The notes under the pieces are model-generated. The model was not told the origin of the DNA, made no database searches, and saw only the letters and a program-made list of their open reading frames with translations. A stretch of DNA of 47,341 nucleotides from Nonomuraea longispora (GTDB lineage: Bacteria; Actinomycetota; Actinomycetes; Streptosporangiales; Streptosporangiaceae). The stretch spans positions 1 to 47,341 of the forward strand of contig NZ_SMJZ01000044.1 in the NCBI RefSeq assembly GCF_004348345.1, in the 5' to 3' direction. Both the position numbers and the translations under genes were made by a program. Of this stretch, positions 15,959 through 23,804 are shown piece by piece; within the stretch, counting starts at the first letter, position 1, and every line of letters starts with the position of its first letter.

Positions 15959-16598
15959 GGCGTCGTTGTCGGCCGAAGCCGTCGTCGAACTCGCCTGCTG
16001 CATCGTGGACGAGCAGGGCGCCGAGGCGCTGACGTTGTCGGCGGTCGCCGGGCGGGCCGGGGTCGCCACCCCGTCGCTGTACAAACACGTGCGCAACCTG
16101 GCCGAGCTGCGCGACCGGCTCTCCGAACGGGTGCTGACGGAGCTCGCGGACCGCACCGCAGAAGCCGTGCTCGGCCGCTCGGGCGACGAGGCCGTACGGG
16201 CCTTCCTGCGGGCCTGGCGTGCGTACGTGCTCGAACACCCCCAGCGCTACGCCGCCATCCGGCAGGACCCAGGACCACAGGCCACCCCGGCGGGGCAGCG
16301 GCTCCTGAGCATCTCCGCGGCGGTGTTGCGCGCGTACGGGCTGGAGGGTTCGGCGCTGATCCACGCCACCCGCTGCCTGCGCGCGGCCGCCCACGGCTTC
16401 GCGGTGCTGGAGGTCTCCGGCGGCTTCGCGATGGACGAGCAGACCGGCGACAGCTACGAACTGCTGATCGACATGCTGCTCAAGGGTCTGGATCGGCGTG
16501 TCGGGACGCGAGCGGCTCAGCGCGGTGACGTCGTGACAGCGAGCGGCGGCCTCCGCGACGATGGCGGCTGCGCGCACTGCAGGAATGGTCGATCGTGA
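15951..16598 (+). CDS. TetR/AcrR-family transcriptional regulator
   Basis: The protein has 215 residues. The N-terminal HTH (ALTLSAVAGRAGVATPSLYKHVRN, about 25-48) is the TetR signature. The C-terminal ligand domain (RAFLRAWRAYVLEHPQRYAAI, CLRAAAHGFAVLEVSGGF) resembles the TetR_C_33/WHG type. The GTG at 15951 lies within the end of the hydrolase gene, so the two are cotranslated. It probably represses the operon through the AT-rich palindromes at 15098-15134. The last 30 residues are low complexity. Confidence 0.9.
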   Translation: MPRASLSAEAVVELACCIVDEQGAEALTLSAVAGRAGVATPSLYKHVRNLAELRDRLSERVLTELADRTAEAVLGRSGDEAVRAFLRAWRAYVLEHPQRYAAIRQDPGPQATPAGQRLLSISAAVLRAYGLEGSALIHATRCLRAAAHGFAVLEVSGGFAMDEQTGDSYELLIDMLLKGLDRRVGTRAAQRGDVVTASGGLRDDGGCAHCRNGRS

Positions 16599-16608
16599 GC
16601 GACGTGTC

Positions 16609-16624
16609 GGCATCCCGGGATGCC
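16609..16624. repeat. 16-bp perfect palindrome between convergent genes
   Basis: GGCATCCC/GGGATGCC lies 11 bp after the TetR stop codon. It may act as a weak bidirectional terminator stem between the TetR gene and the convergent HAD gene, or may be a chance palindrome. Confidence 0.3.
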
Positions 16625-16681
16625 TACGACCGCGCCGGTTGATCTTCCGGACGGCCGGTTCCGACAGTTCAGCCAGAACGG

Positions 16682-17533
16682 TCAGTGGGGCTCTGGGTCG
16701 GCGAGCCCCACCAGGGACGGCAGCGCCGCGAGGTCGCTGAGGACGAAGGTCGGCTGGTCTGGTGCCGTGTGAAGGTCGGTCGGATCGGTCACACCGGTCA
16801 GGACGAGCGCTGTGTCCAGGCCGTTGCGCGTGCCCAGGCGAACGTCTGTTTCGAGCCGATCTCCAACGACGAGTACCTCATGAGCGGCGGCTTGCAGCCG
16901 ATCGAGTGCGGCGTGCGCCATCATGGCCGACGGCTTGCCCACGACGACCTCGACCCGGCGTCCGACGGTGACCTCGAGAGCGGCAATGATTCCCCCGCAG
17001 TCCGGGACCTCCCCATCGTCGACGGGACAGGTCGGGTCGGGGTTCGTGGCCACGAACCGGGCTCCGGCCCGCAGCGCGCGGAACGCCTCCATCCACTTGC
17101 GATAGTCGAAGGTACGGTCGAACGAAGCCACGACCACGTCCGCGTCGCGGCCGCTGTCGACGAGACCGATGCCGTGTCCGGCGAACTCGGCGTGCAGGCT
17201 TGGTTCGCCGACCAACAGCACCTCTGCGCCCGCCGCCTCGGCCAAGAGCCAATCTATGACCACGCCGCCTGAGGTCAGCACGTCTTCCGGCGCCGCGGCC
17301 ACGCCCAGTGCCCGCAGTCGTTCGGCATAGGCTGCCGGGGAGCGGGTCGGGTTGTTGGAGACGAAGAGAACGGGCACGTTCGCCGCGCGCATCCGCCGCA
17401 AGGCCTCGACGGCCCCCGGCAGCGGCCGGCCTGCTCGGTAAACGGTGCCGTCGAGGTCGCAGATCACGGCCCGGTACGCCTCCCGGGGCGGCACGGTCCG
17501 GCCTGGACGACTGCGCTCATTGTCGCCTCGCAC
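16682..17533 (-). CDS. HAD-superfamily phosphatase, subfamily IIA (NagD-like)
   Basis: The protein has 283 residues. Motif I is DLDGTVY with nucleophile Asp26 and Asp28, motif II is VSNN, the motif III Lys is in VVGKPSAMM, and motif IV is VGDRLETDV. The cap position and order are those of IIA phosphatases such as NagD and phosphoglycolate phosphatase. GTG 17533 has AGAGGAA upstream. It lies 54 bp after the creatininase-like gene on the same strand and may be the last gene of the catabolic operon. A sugar phosphate substrate is plausible but not shown. Confidence 0.88.
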   Translation of the reverse strand: MRGDNERSRPGRTVPPREAYRAVICDLDGTVYRAGRPLPGAVEALRRMRAANVPVLFVSNNPTRSPAAYAERLRALGVAAAPEDVLTSGGVVIDWLLAEAAGAEVLLVGEPSLHAEFAGHGIGLVDSGRDADVVVASFDRTFDYRKWMEAFRALRAGARFVATNPDPTCPVDDGEVPDCGGIIAALEVTVGRRVEVVVGKPSAMMAHAALDRLQAAAHEVLVVGDRLETDVRLGTRNGLDTALVLTGVTDPTDLHTAPDQPTFVLSDLAALPSLVGLADPEPH

Positions 17534-17587
17534 GGGGTTCCTCTCGTCAGCGGTGGCCCGGAAGTCTTACACGGACGCGCTCTGCTC

Positions 17588-18346
17588 TCACCGGTCCGTC
17601 ATGGATCGGACGAGGTCGACCAGGCGCTGTGTGACGATCTCGCTGATCTGCTGCCCCTTTTCGGCGGAGGCGGCCTGGGGGTCGCCGAACACGCCCGTGG
17701 AGGAGACGTCGGCGAATCGGCGGTAGACGATGGCGCTTCCCGCGCGGAGCATGTCGGCGGTGTCCCAGCCGAACCAGCTCTTGTTCTCGCGCGGCGGTAT
17801 GGCGGACTCGTCAACGAGCTGGGGGGCGATGGCCAGCAGTAGCGAGGTTTCGAGTTCGCATGCATGACCGACACCGCCTGGGCCGGTCGTACTGATGGCG
17901 AGCAGGTCCTCGGATGCGATTTGCCACCACGCCGTCCGGACGATCTTGCATTCGGGTCGGCTGTGCCCGAGTTGTTCCAGGGCGACCTGGGCGATGCCTT
18001 CGTTGCCACCGTGGGCGTTGAGCATCAGCAGGCTGGTCATGCCGTGCCGCAAAACCGAGTCGGCGGTCTGCACGATCTGGTGCAGCAGTGTTTCGTGCGT
18101 CAATGACAAGGTGCCGGGGAAGTCGTCGTGGTGCTTGGAGTAGCCCACGGAAACGGTGGGCAGGATCAGCACGTCGTCACCGAGGCGTCGGTCGATCTCC
18201 TGGCAGAAGTGGTCGACGAGGATACGGTCCGTCGCCAGCGGCAGGTGTGGTCCGTGCTGCTCGACCGCACCGAGCGGGAGTATGACGGGCAGGGACCTGT
18301 CGACCGTGGCGAGTCGTGCCGAGGTCATCTGTTCCCAATACGTCAT
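17588..18346 (-). CDS. Creatininase-family amidohydrolase
   Basis: The 252-residue protein carries the creatininase-family metal site: LPLGAVEQHGPHLPLATD with Glu29, His31 and Asp40, then a YSKHHDDFPGTLSL segment (His72/His73), and LNAHGGNEG with the conserved HGGN. Family members open cyclic amides (creatinine) or act on related amides and peptides (MftE, formamide hydrolases). The true substrate is unknown. The start is 10 bp after the stop of the SnoaL-RidA gene, within an operon of SDR, enolase-type and Rid proteins, so it may open a lactam or cleave an amide in a catabolic route. Confidence 0.88.
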   Translation of the reverse strand: MTYWEQMTSARLATVDRSLPVILPLGAVEQHGPHLPLATDRILVDHFCQEIDRRLGDDVLILPTVSVGYSKHHDDFPGTLSLTHETLLHQIVQTADSVLRHGMTSLLMLNAHGGNEGIAQVALEQLGHSRPECKIVRTAWWQIASEDLLAISTTGPGGVGHACELETSLLLAIAPQLVDESAIPPRENKSWFGWDTADMLRAGSAIVYRRFADVSSTGVFGDPQAASAEKGQQISEIVTQRLVDLVRSMTDR

Positions 18347-18356
18347 GAGGTGGCTC

Positions 18357-19232
18357 TCATCGTGCGACCGCCCACATTTCCACTTCGACGAGGAGCCCGT
18401 CGAGCAGGGTCGCTCCGACCACCGTGCGTACGGGGCAGGGTTCCGGCATGTACGACCGGTAGACCGAGTTGAAACGTTCCCAGGTCGCCATGTCGGTGAG
18501 ATAGGCGTTCACCTTCACGACGTCGGAGAGCGTGCATCCAGCGAACGCCAGTTGGCGTCGACAGTTCTGGAGAGTGAGATGAGTCTGCTCTTCTATGTCA
18601 TCCCCCACGATCGAGCCGTCCGGCACGATCGCGGCCTGGCCGGACACCACTACCAAGCGGTCCGCGCGCACGGTCAGGACCGGGGAGTAAGGCCCGGCAG
18701 TGACATGTTGAGTGGCATGGGCGGGGACTTCCTTCGCGTGGGACGCGACGGACGTGTCCCCCATGGGGTTCGGCAGCCGGCCGATGAACCCCCTGATACG
18801 CCAGCGACCGGCGTCCTGCCTGCAGAAGTACAGGGTCTGCCAGTTGAGGTGCACCAGTCCGCCGTCGCGACGGCGGATCGTCCCGTCGAACTTCTTGTGC
18901 GCGACAGCGTTTCCCTCGTGGATTTCGATGTCCCGGAGCGTCGTGACCTCCCGCAACCCGGCCTCCAACGTGTCCGCCGGAACGGCCGCGCTCAGTTCCG
19001 CGCTGCCCGCCGACCATGCGTCACGGTAGGCCGCGAGATTCCCCCCGACTGTCCAGGAATCGGGGTTCGACGTTGTTCTGGCATCGATGGACATGAATTC
19101 CGACGCGCTGACATGGTCGGCCTCGACCATGGTCCACTCGTTGCGGACGTACGCGGTGATGTCGCGGTCGACGAGCATCGTCCAGATCGCGGCGCGATCC
19201 GGATCCGCCGGGAACGGATTTTCTGGGCTCAC
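18357..19232 (-). CDS. SnoaL-like/RidA fusion protein
   Basis: The 291-residue protein has two domains. Residues about 12-155 look like an NTF2/SnoaL fold (RAAIWTMLVDRDITAYVRNEW at the start; GLVHLNWQTLYFCRQDAGRW near the end). Residues about 172-290 are a complete RidA/YjgF domain (VVVSGQAAIVPDG, DVVKVNAYLTDM, PVRTVVGA with Arg269, VEVEMWAVA). Arg269 matches the catalytic Arg of imine deaminases, so enamine/imine hydrolysis is possible. The gene overlaps the enolase-type gene by 4 bp (ATGA). I do not know a characterised protein with this fusion. The N-terminal domain may bind or hydrate the same small molecule. Confidence 0.85.
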   Translation of the reverse strand: MSPENPFPADPDRAAIWTMLVDRDITAYVRNEWTMVEADHVSASEFMSIDARTTSNPDSWTVGGNLAAYRDAWSAGSAELSAAVPADTLEAGLREVTTLRDIEIHEGNAVAHKKFDGTIRRRDGGLVHLNWQTLYFCRQDAGRWRIRGFIGRLPNPMGDTSVASHAKEVPAHATQHVTAGPYSPVLTVRADRLVVVSGQAAIVPDGSIVGDDIEEQTHLTLQNCRRQLAFAGCTLSDVVKVNAYLTDMATWERFNSVYRSYMPEPCPVRTVVGATLLDGLLVEVEMWAVAR

Positions 19233-20377
19233 TGCGGCAGGTACTCCTTCTCGGCTGTCCGGAACTCGATGCGGGCCTGCTCGTCGAGCTCGACGCCGAG
19301 ACCGTCTCCGTCTGGAAGAAACGCGTAGGGGGGCTCGATCCGCAGTGGCCGGCGGAGAAGGTCGTGTGACCGGATCAAGCGTCCGAAGATGTCACTGGGC
19401 TGGACGCACGCTCGTGCGGCGGCGCAGGAGTGGATATAGGCGGCTTCCGCGATACCGAGGTCGACCTGCGATCCATGCCAGGTCGGCATGTGGAACAGGT
19501 CGGCGGCATGGTCGAGGCGGCGGAAATCGCTCAACCCCGCGGTGATGTTGAGCATGTCCGCGGTGCCGTGACGGAAGATTGCGACGGCTTCGCTGCCGCG
19601 GTCGGAATACTGCGGATAGGCCAGCGATATGTGGCGTGCCAGCGGTATCGGGACGGCGGATCGCAACCGTGACCACTCATCGAGCATCCAGTGCGGGATC
19701 GGATCCTCCAGGCAGGCGACATTGCCTATCTCGGCAAGGGCCAGCCCGATGGCGCGGGCTTCGGAGAGGCGTTCGAAGCGGCCGTTGGGATCGAGTACGA
19801 CGGACATGGTGGGCGCCCGCTCGGCGATGGCTCCGCACCACGCCACGACGTCGTCCTCGAGCGAGCATTTGAACTTGACGGAGGTGAAGCCCGCGGACGC
19901 GAAGGAGCGGACCAGATCGCCGACGTCGTCCACTGTGCGGTGGCTCGACCACGCGCTCACCGCGACCCGGTCGCGCAGCGGTCCGCCGAGCAGGTCGACA
20001 ACCCTCAGGCCGTGGGATCGCGCGAACGCGTCCCAGGTGGCCATCTCGAAGCCGTCGAATTCGTGGACGCGGGGAAGCGGCACGTCCTGCAGGGTCACCG
20101 ACCGCAGGTCCAGACCCACCAGCGCGGTGGCCAGCGCGTCCACGGACTCCCAGTCGTGCGCGCGGTACAGCTCGCCGAGGCCCACCGTCCCGTCTCGCAG
20201 TTCGAGTTCGAGGATGACCTTGGGCATCTCGTCGAACTGGACGGACCAGCTCGCCGCACCCTTCCACGGCTTGTTGTGCAGTGGGCGGTGGATCGATGGT
20301 GACTCGATGACTCCGGGATGCGCGGGCACGACGACCTCGGTCGCGCGGATCCGTGCAATCTGCATGGGATTGTTCAT
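19229..20377 (-). CDS. Enolase-superfamily protein (mandelate racemase/muconate lactonizing type)
   Basis: The protein has 382 residues. An N-terminal capping domain is followed by a barrel with the K-x-K pair Lys168/Lys170 (SVKFKCS), metal ligands Asp196 (LDPNG) and Glu224 (LEDP), and a late ADMLNIT strand. This is the mandelate racemase/muconate lactonizing layout, acting on carboxylates by proton abstraction. The third acidic ligand is expected in the strand that reads PIPLARHISL (243-252), where no Asp or Glu is present. Sugar-acid dehydration or epimerisation is the usual reaction. It overlaps both neighbours by 4 bp and is tightly coupled. Confidence 0.88.
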   Translation of the reverse strand: MNNPMQIARIRATEVVVPAHPGVIESPSIHRPLHNKPWKGAASWSVQFDEMPKVILELELRDGTVGLGELYRAHDWESVDALATALVGLDLRSVTLQDVPLPRVHEFDGFEMATWDAFARSHGLRVVDLLGGPLRDRVAVSAWSSHRTVDDVGDLVRSFASAGFTSVKFKCSLEDDVVAWCGAIAERAPTMSVVLDPNGRFERLSEARAIGLALAEIGNVACLEDPIPHWMLDEWSRLRSAVPIPLARHISLAYPQYSDRGSEAVAIFRHGTADMLNITAGLSDFRRLDHAADLFHMPTWHGSQVDLGIAEAAYIHSCAAARACVQPSDIFGRLIRSHDLLRRPLRIEPPYAFLPDGDGLGVELDEQARIEFRTAEKEYLPQ

Positions 20378-21234
20378 CGCGCGTCCTGGCCTTCCGCACG
20401 TAGGGTCGCCTGCCGCTCTCGATCGGCATAGATGCGAGCGCTCATGTCGCCGTTGTAGAGCCGGGCGGTGAGCCCGGCATCAATGGTGATCACCTGGCCC
20501 GTGATGCACCGGCTCTGTTCCGACAGGAGAAACTGCGCTGCCCAGCCACAGTCGATCGGCTCGATCACCCTTTGGAGCACCTGCTCGCTGTTGGTGTGCG
20601 TGGCGATCCATGAGGCGTCGGGCGCGGGATAGTCGGGCGGCACCAGATCCCGGTTTATCGGGACATATCCCGGCGCTATGGCGTTGCAGCGCACGCCGAT
20701 CGGTCCGAACTCGACGGCGCAGGCGCGGGTCAGCCCCTCCACCGCGGCCTTGGCGCTGGCGTAGATGGCGTACCGGCCGATCGTCTTCCCGGCGTGGACC
20801 GACGAGACGTTGACGATGGCGCCCGGCCGGCCGTGCGCCGCCACTGACCGGGCAAAAGCCTGGCTCATGAGCCAGACACCCCGGAAGTCGATGTCGACGA
20901 TGCGGTCGAACTCGGCCTGGGTCGCGTCGAGCATCGGTGTGATGAGCCCGACGCCGGCATTGTTGACGAGTCCGGTCAGGGGTCCGGCACGGTCGATCGC
21001 CTCGTTGAACATCCGCGCCACGTCGTCCGGCCGCGAGACGTCTCCCACCACCCCCACCGCGCCGGGGTAGCGATGCACCGTTCTCCCTACGTGCTCATCG
21101 TTCAAGTCGTTGATGACGAGTCGCGCCCCTGCCGCATGGAGCGCGTCACACACCCCGGAGCCGATTTTGGGGCCGGACGCCCCAGTGACGAGGACCGTGT
21201 GGCCGGCGAGGTCGTGAGCGGGCGCGGCGCTCAT
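20374..21234 (-). CDS. SDR-family oxidoreductase
   Basis: The 286-residue protein is a classical short-chain dehydrogenase: TGASGPKIGSG nucleotide loop, GDVSRPDD, NNAGV, VNVSSVHAG with the catalytic Ser, YASAKAAVEGL with Tyr-x-x-x-Lys, and APGYVP. All catalytic residues are present. It is the first gene of the minus-strand catabolic operon, behind a TATAAT promoter and a 19-bp operator. A role in oxidising a hydroxyl on the imported substrate is inferred from the operon; the substrate is unknown. The C-terminal extension (about 255-286) is charged. Confidence 0.9.
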   Translation of the reverse strand: MSAAPAHDLAGHTVLVTGASGPKIGSGVCDALHAAGARLVINDLNDEHVGRTVHRYPGAVGVVGDVSRPDDVARMFNEAIDRAGPLTGLVNNAGVGLITPMLDATQAEFDRIVDIDFRGVWLMSQAFARSVAAHGRPGAIVNVSSVHAGKTIGRYAIYASAKAAVEGLTRACAVEFGPIGVRCNAIAPGYVPINRDLVPPDYPAPDASWIATHTNSEQVLQRVIEPIDCGWAAQFLLSEQSRCITGQVITIDAGLTARLYNGDMSARIYADRERQATLRAEGQDAR

Positions 21235-21322
21235 GTGCTGTAGCGGAAACGATGCCGACCGACGATCGCGGTCCGGACTCCAGCACGAGACACCCTTGAT
21301 CCTCTCGCCGCAACATCTAATT

Positions 21323-21341
21323 TGTCCCGATTTCTGGGACA
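21323..21341. promoter_or_regulatory. Operator copy 1: TGTCCC-N7-GGGACA
   Basis: A 6-bp inverted repeat with a 7-bp spacer lies at about +1 to +19 of the minus-strand catabolic promoter. The same element recurs at 21503-21521 before the transporter operon. It is a good candidate site for the IclR protein encoded at 24887. Confidence 0.75.
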
Positions 21342-21348
21342 GTGGACC

Positions 21349-21376
21349 ATTATAGGCGGTACGGAAGTTGAGTCAA
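21349..21376 (-). promoter_or_regulatory. Sigma-70-type promoter of the catabolic operon
   Basis: On the minus strand TTGACT (21376-21371) and a perfect TATAAT (21354-21349) are spaced by 16 bp. The start site should be near 21342, directly before operator copy 1. The SDR gene start at 21234 leaves a leader of about 108 nt in which I see no riboswitch. Confidence 0.75.
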
Positions 21377-21449
21377 TGATGCGTGGGATGCCGTCAATGA
21401 CGGCAATGTGAACAGAAAGTAGCGTTCTGCAGGCGTCCTGGGCAGGGCG

Positions 21450-21479
21450 TTGACACGGCCCGCAAGCACCGCCTAGCTT
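21450..21479 (+). promoter_or_regulatory. Sigma-70-type promoter of the ABC importer operon
   Basis: TTGACA (21450-21455) and TAGCTT (21474-21479) are spaced by 18 bp. The predicted start site near 21486 lies 17 bp upstream of operator copy 2. The 306-bp intergenic region 21235-21540 is fully regulatory in character. Confidence 0.7.
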
Positions 21480-21502
21480 CAAGCCCCCGGGAAACGGTCC
21501 GC

Positions 21503-21521
21503 TGTCCCACTAAATGGGACG
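21503..21521. promoter_or_regulatory. Operator copy 2: TGTCCC-N7-GGGACG
   Basis: This has the same architecture as the element at 21323-21341, with one base different in the right arm. It lies between the predicted start site and the ribosome-binding site (GAAGGGAAAG, 21526-21535) of the binding-protein gene, where a bound repressor would block elongation. Confidence 0.75.
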
Positions 21522-21540
21522 CGTTGAAGGGAAAGCGCCC

Positions 21541-22854
21541 ATGCAGATGCGATACCGGCGCCGCCGCGTGAGGGCTGCCGCCCTCACGCTCACCGTCACA
21601 CTTGGACTGTTCGGTGCAGCCTGTTCCGCCGACGACTCGGGGGGCGGCTCCGCTCAGCAATTCACCTATTGGTCGATGTGGCAGGAGAAAGAGCCGCAGG
21701 CCAAAGTTCTGGCGAAGGCGCTCGCGGACTTCGAGAAGGAGTCCGGCATCAAGGTGAAGGTCGAGTGGCAGGGGCGCGACAATGTCACGAAACTTCTGGC
21801 GGCGCTGCGTACCGACGACGTCCCCGACCTCATCGATCAGCAGTACTTCACGGTCAGCAACGCGATCGTCAAGAATGATCAGTTCAAGGACCTGAGCGAC
21901 GTACACGACATGGAGATACCTGGCGAGAGCAAGACCGTCCGCCAGGTGATCCCGGAGAAGTACGACCAGTTCACGACCACAGCCAACGGCGCCCAGTTCC
22001 TGATCCCGTACGAGGTGATCGGCTACTCGATCTGGTATGACGCCAAGACCTTGCCCGACGTCGCCGACAACCCGCCGAAGACGTGGCAGGAGTTCGCAGA
22101 CGTCCTGGCCAGGTCGAAGGCGTCCGGCCGCAACCCGATCGCCCTTGACGGCGACATCGCCGGGTACGCGGAGTTCTGGACGGCGACGGCGCTGTCCAGA
22201 ACGCTGGGCCCGGGCGGCTTCTACAAGCTCGTGTCGGACAAGCAGGCAAGCGGCTGGAACAACCCCGGCGTCCGCAACGCGCTCGCCGCCATCGCCAGCC
22301 TCGCGAAGCAGAAATACTTCATACCGGGGTACGACAGCAGCAAGTTCCCCGCCATCCAGACGAAGTGGGCGCAGAACCAGGCGGACTTCCTCTACATGGG
22401 AAGCTGGGCTCCGACGGAGACCGGCACGCTGGCGGCACCCGGGTTCAAATACCGGTCGTTCAACTTCCCGACGTTCGGCAGCGACGAGTCGTTGCCGGCG
22501 AGCGTCATCGGATTCGCTGTCCCGAAATCGGCGGATCACGCCGAGGCGGCGCAGAAGTTCATCGCCCACTTTCTCCACAAGGAACGACTGTCCAAGATCT
22601 CCAGCGAGGCGAACAACCTCACCCCCCGATCGGATGTCGAGGTGCCCGAGCAGTTGGAGGACGTCAACGAGCTTCTGCAGGAGAAGAAGCTGAGCAAGAT
22701 CACTGACGGAGTGCTCGGAGACTTCTCGGACTTCGACAAGAAGGTCTTCCAGCCGCTGAACCTCCAGCTCATGACCGGAAAGATCACGCCGGACGAGTTC
22801 ATCGACCAGATCACCACCGGTCAGCGCGACTTCTGGGCGGGACATCGCTCATGA
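21541..22854 (+). CDS. ABC transporter substrate-binding lipoprotein (CUT1 type)
   Basis: The 437-residue protein has a twin-arginine-rich N terminus (RYRRRRVRAAAL), a signal helix and a lipobox FGAAC with Cys28, so it is a membrane-anchored extracellular receptor. The mature part (FTYWSMWQEKEPQ, PYEVIGYSIWYDAKTL, ADFLYMGSW) is typical of family 1 extracellular solute-binding proteins for oligosaccharides and related solutes. ATG 21541 is preferred over the ATG at 21514, which lies inside the operator; GAAGGGAAAG is correctly spaced for 21541. Its stop overlaps the first permease gene by 4 bp. The ligand cannot be told from sequence. Confidence 0.93.
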   Translation: MQMRYRRRRVRAAALTLTVTLGLFGAACSADDSGGGSAQQFTYWSMWQEKEPQAKVLAKALADFEKESGIKVKVEWQGRDNVTKLLAALRTDDVPDLIDQQYFTVSNAIVKNDQFKDLSDVHDMEIPGESKTVRQVIPEKYDQFTTTANGAQFLIPYEVIGYSIWYDAKTLPDVADNPPKTWQEFADVLARSKASGRNPIALDGDIAGYAEFWTATALSRTLGPGGFYKLVSDKQASGWNNPGVRNALAAIASLAKQKYFIPGYDSSKFPAIQTKWAQNQADFLYMGSWAPTETGTLAAPGFKYRSFNFPTFGSDESLPASVIGFAVPKSADHAEAAQKFIAHFLHKERLSKISSEANNLTPRSDVEVPEQLEDVNELLQEKKLSKITDGVLGDFSDFDKKVFQPLNLQLMTGKITPDEFIDQITTGQRDFWAGHRS

Positions 22855-23804
22855 CGCTCGCGACACCTCCTGTGGGTGAGCCACGCCACCGGCGCGGCTC
22901 ACCCCGGGGCACGGGGGCCTTCGATCGGTCGCGCCGACGGTTGTATCTGCCCTTCGTCGTTCCCGCGCTCGTGTTGTACCTGGCCTTCGTCATCGGGCCG
23001 ACCCTCGCCGCGCTGTGGATCAGCTTTCACCGGTGGGACGGCGTGAGCGACATGCGGTGGAACGGCCTCGACAACTATTCCGCGCTTTTCGACGACCCCA
23101 CCTTCCGCACCGCGCTGGCCAACACCCTCATCATCCTGGTCGTGGCCGGCGCCGCCATCTTCGCCATCAGCTTCGTCCTGACCATGATCGTTCGCGAGAT
23201 GCGCGGGCGGTCGTTCATCCGTTCGGTGCTCTTCTTTCCCCACATCGTGTCCGCCATCGTCCTGTCGATCGTGTGGGGCTTCATCTTCGAGCACAACGGT
23301 ACGGTCAACACCATCCTGTCCACGGTGTTCGGGACGGAGCCGATCCCCTGGTTGAACGCCGACAATCTCTTCCTGATGATCCTCATCGGCACGGTCTGGA
23401 TCTCCACCGGCCTCTACGTCACCATCATCCTGGCGGCCGTCGACCGTATTCCTCGATACTTCTACGAGGAAGCGCTGCTCGCCGGAGCGAACGCGTATCA
23501 GCGGCTGCGGTTCGTCACGTTGCCGCTGTCGTGGGACGTGATATCGGTGGCCGCCATCTTCTGGACGATCAGTTCGCTGAAGATCTTCGAATTCATCTAC
23601 GCATTCGGCGGAACGACCAACGATATGCCGCCGCCGGCCGTGTGGAACTCGGCGCTCTTCGTCTACGGCGAGTCGTTCGGCGGGAGGAGCCCGTCGTACC
23701 TCTTCGGTTACGCCTCTGCGTCGGCCATTCTCATGCTGGTGCTGTTCACCGCCCTGATCGTCGTGCTGAGGCGCCTGCTCCGGAGGGACTCCATTGAATT
23801 CTGA
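22851..23804 (+). CDS. ABC transporter permease (MalF-type)
   Basis: The 317-residue protein has about six transmembrane helices (LYLPFVVPALVLYLAFVIG, LIILVVAGAAIFAISF, and others). The ATPase-docking EAA loop reads YEEALLAGANAYQRLRFVTL. The charged N terminus (GEPRHRRGSPRGT) is cytoplasmic. It begins with an ATGA overlap to the binding-protein gene and pairs with the next permease. No ATPase gene is present in the locus, so a shared MsiK-type ATPase encoded elsewhere is expected, as is known for actinobacterial CUT1 importers. Confidence 0.92.
   Translation: MTLATPPVGEPRHRRGSPRGTGAFDRSRRRLYLPFVVPALVLYLAFVIGPTLAALWISFHRWDGVSDMRWNGLDNYSALFDDPTFRTALANTLIILVVAGAAIFAISFVLTMIVREMRGRSFIRSVLFFPHIVSAIVLSIVWGFIFEHNGTVNTILSTVFGTEPIPWLNADNLFLMILIGTVWISTGLYVTIILAAVDRIPRYFYEEALLAGANAYQRLRFVTLPLSWDVISVAAIFWTISSLKIFEFIYAFGGTTNDMPPPAVWNSALFVYGESFGGRSPSYLFGYASASAILMLVLFTALIVVLRRLLRRDSIEF

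Noticed and set aside
16609..16624. GGCATCCCGGGATGCC as a possible integration (att) site
   Set aside because: No integrase or tRNA gene is near and no second copy was seen; a weak terminator or chance palindrome is simpler.
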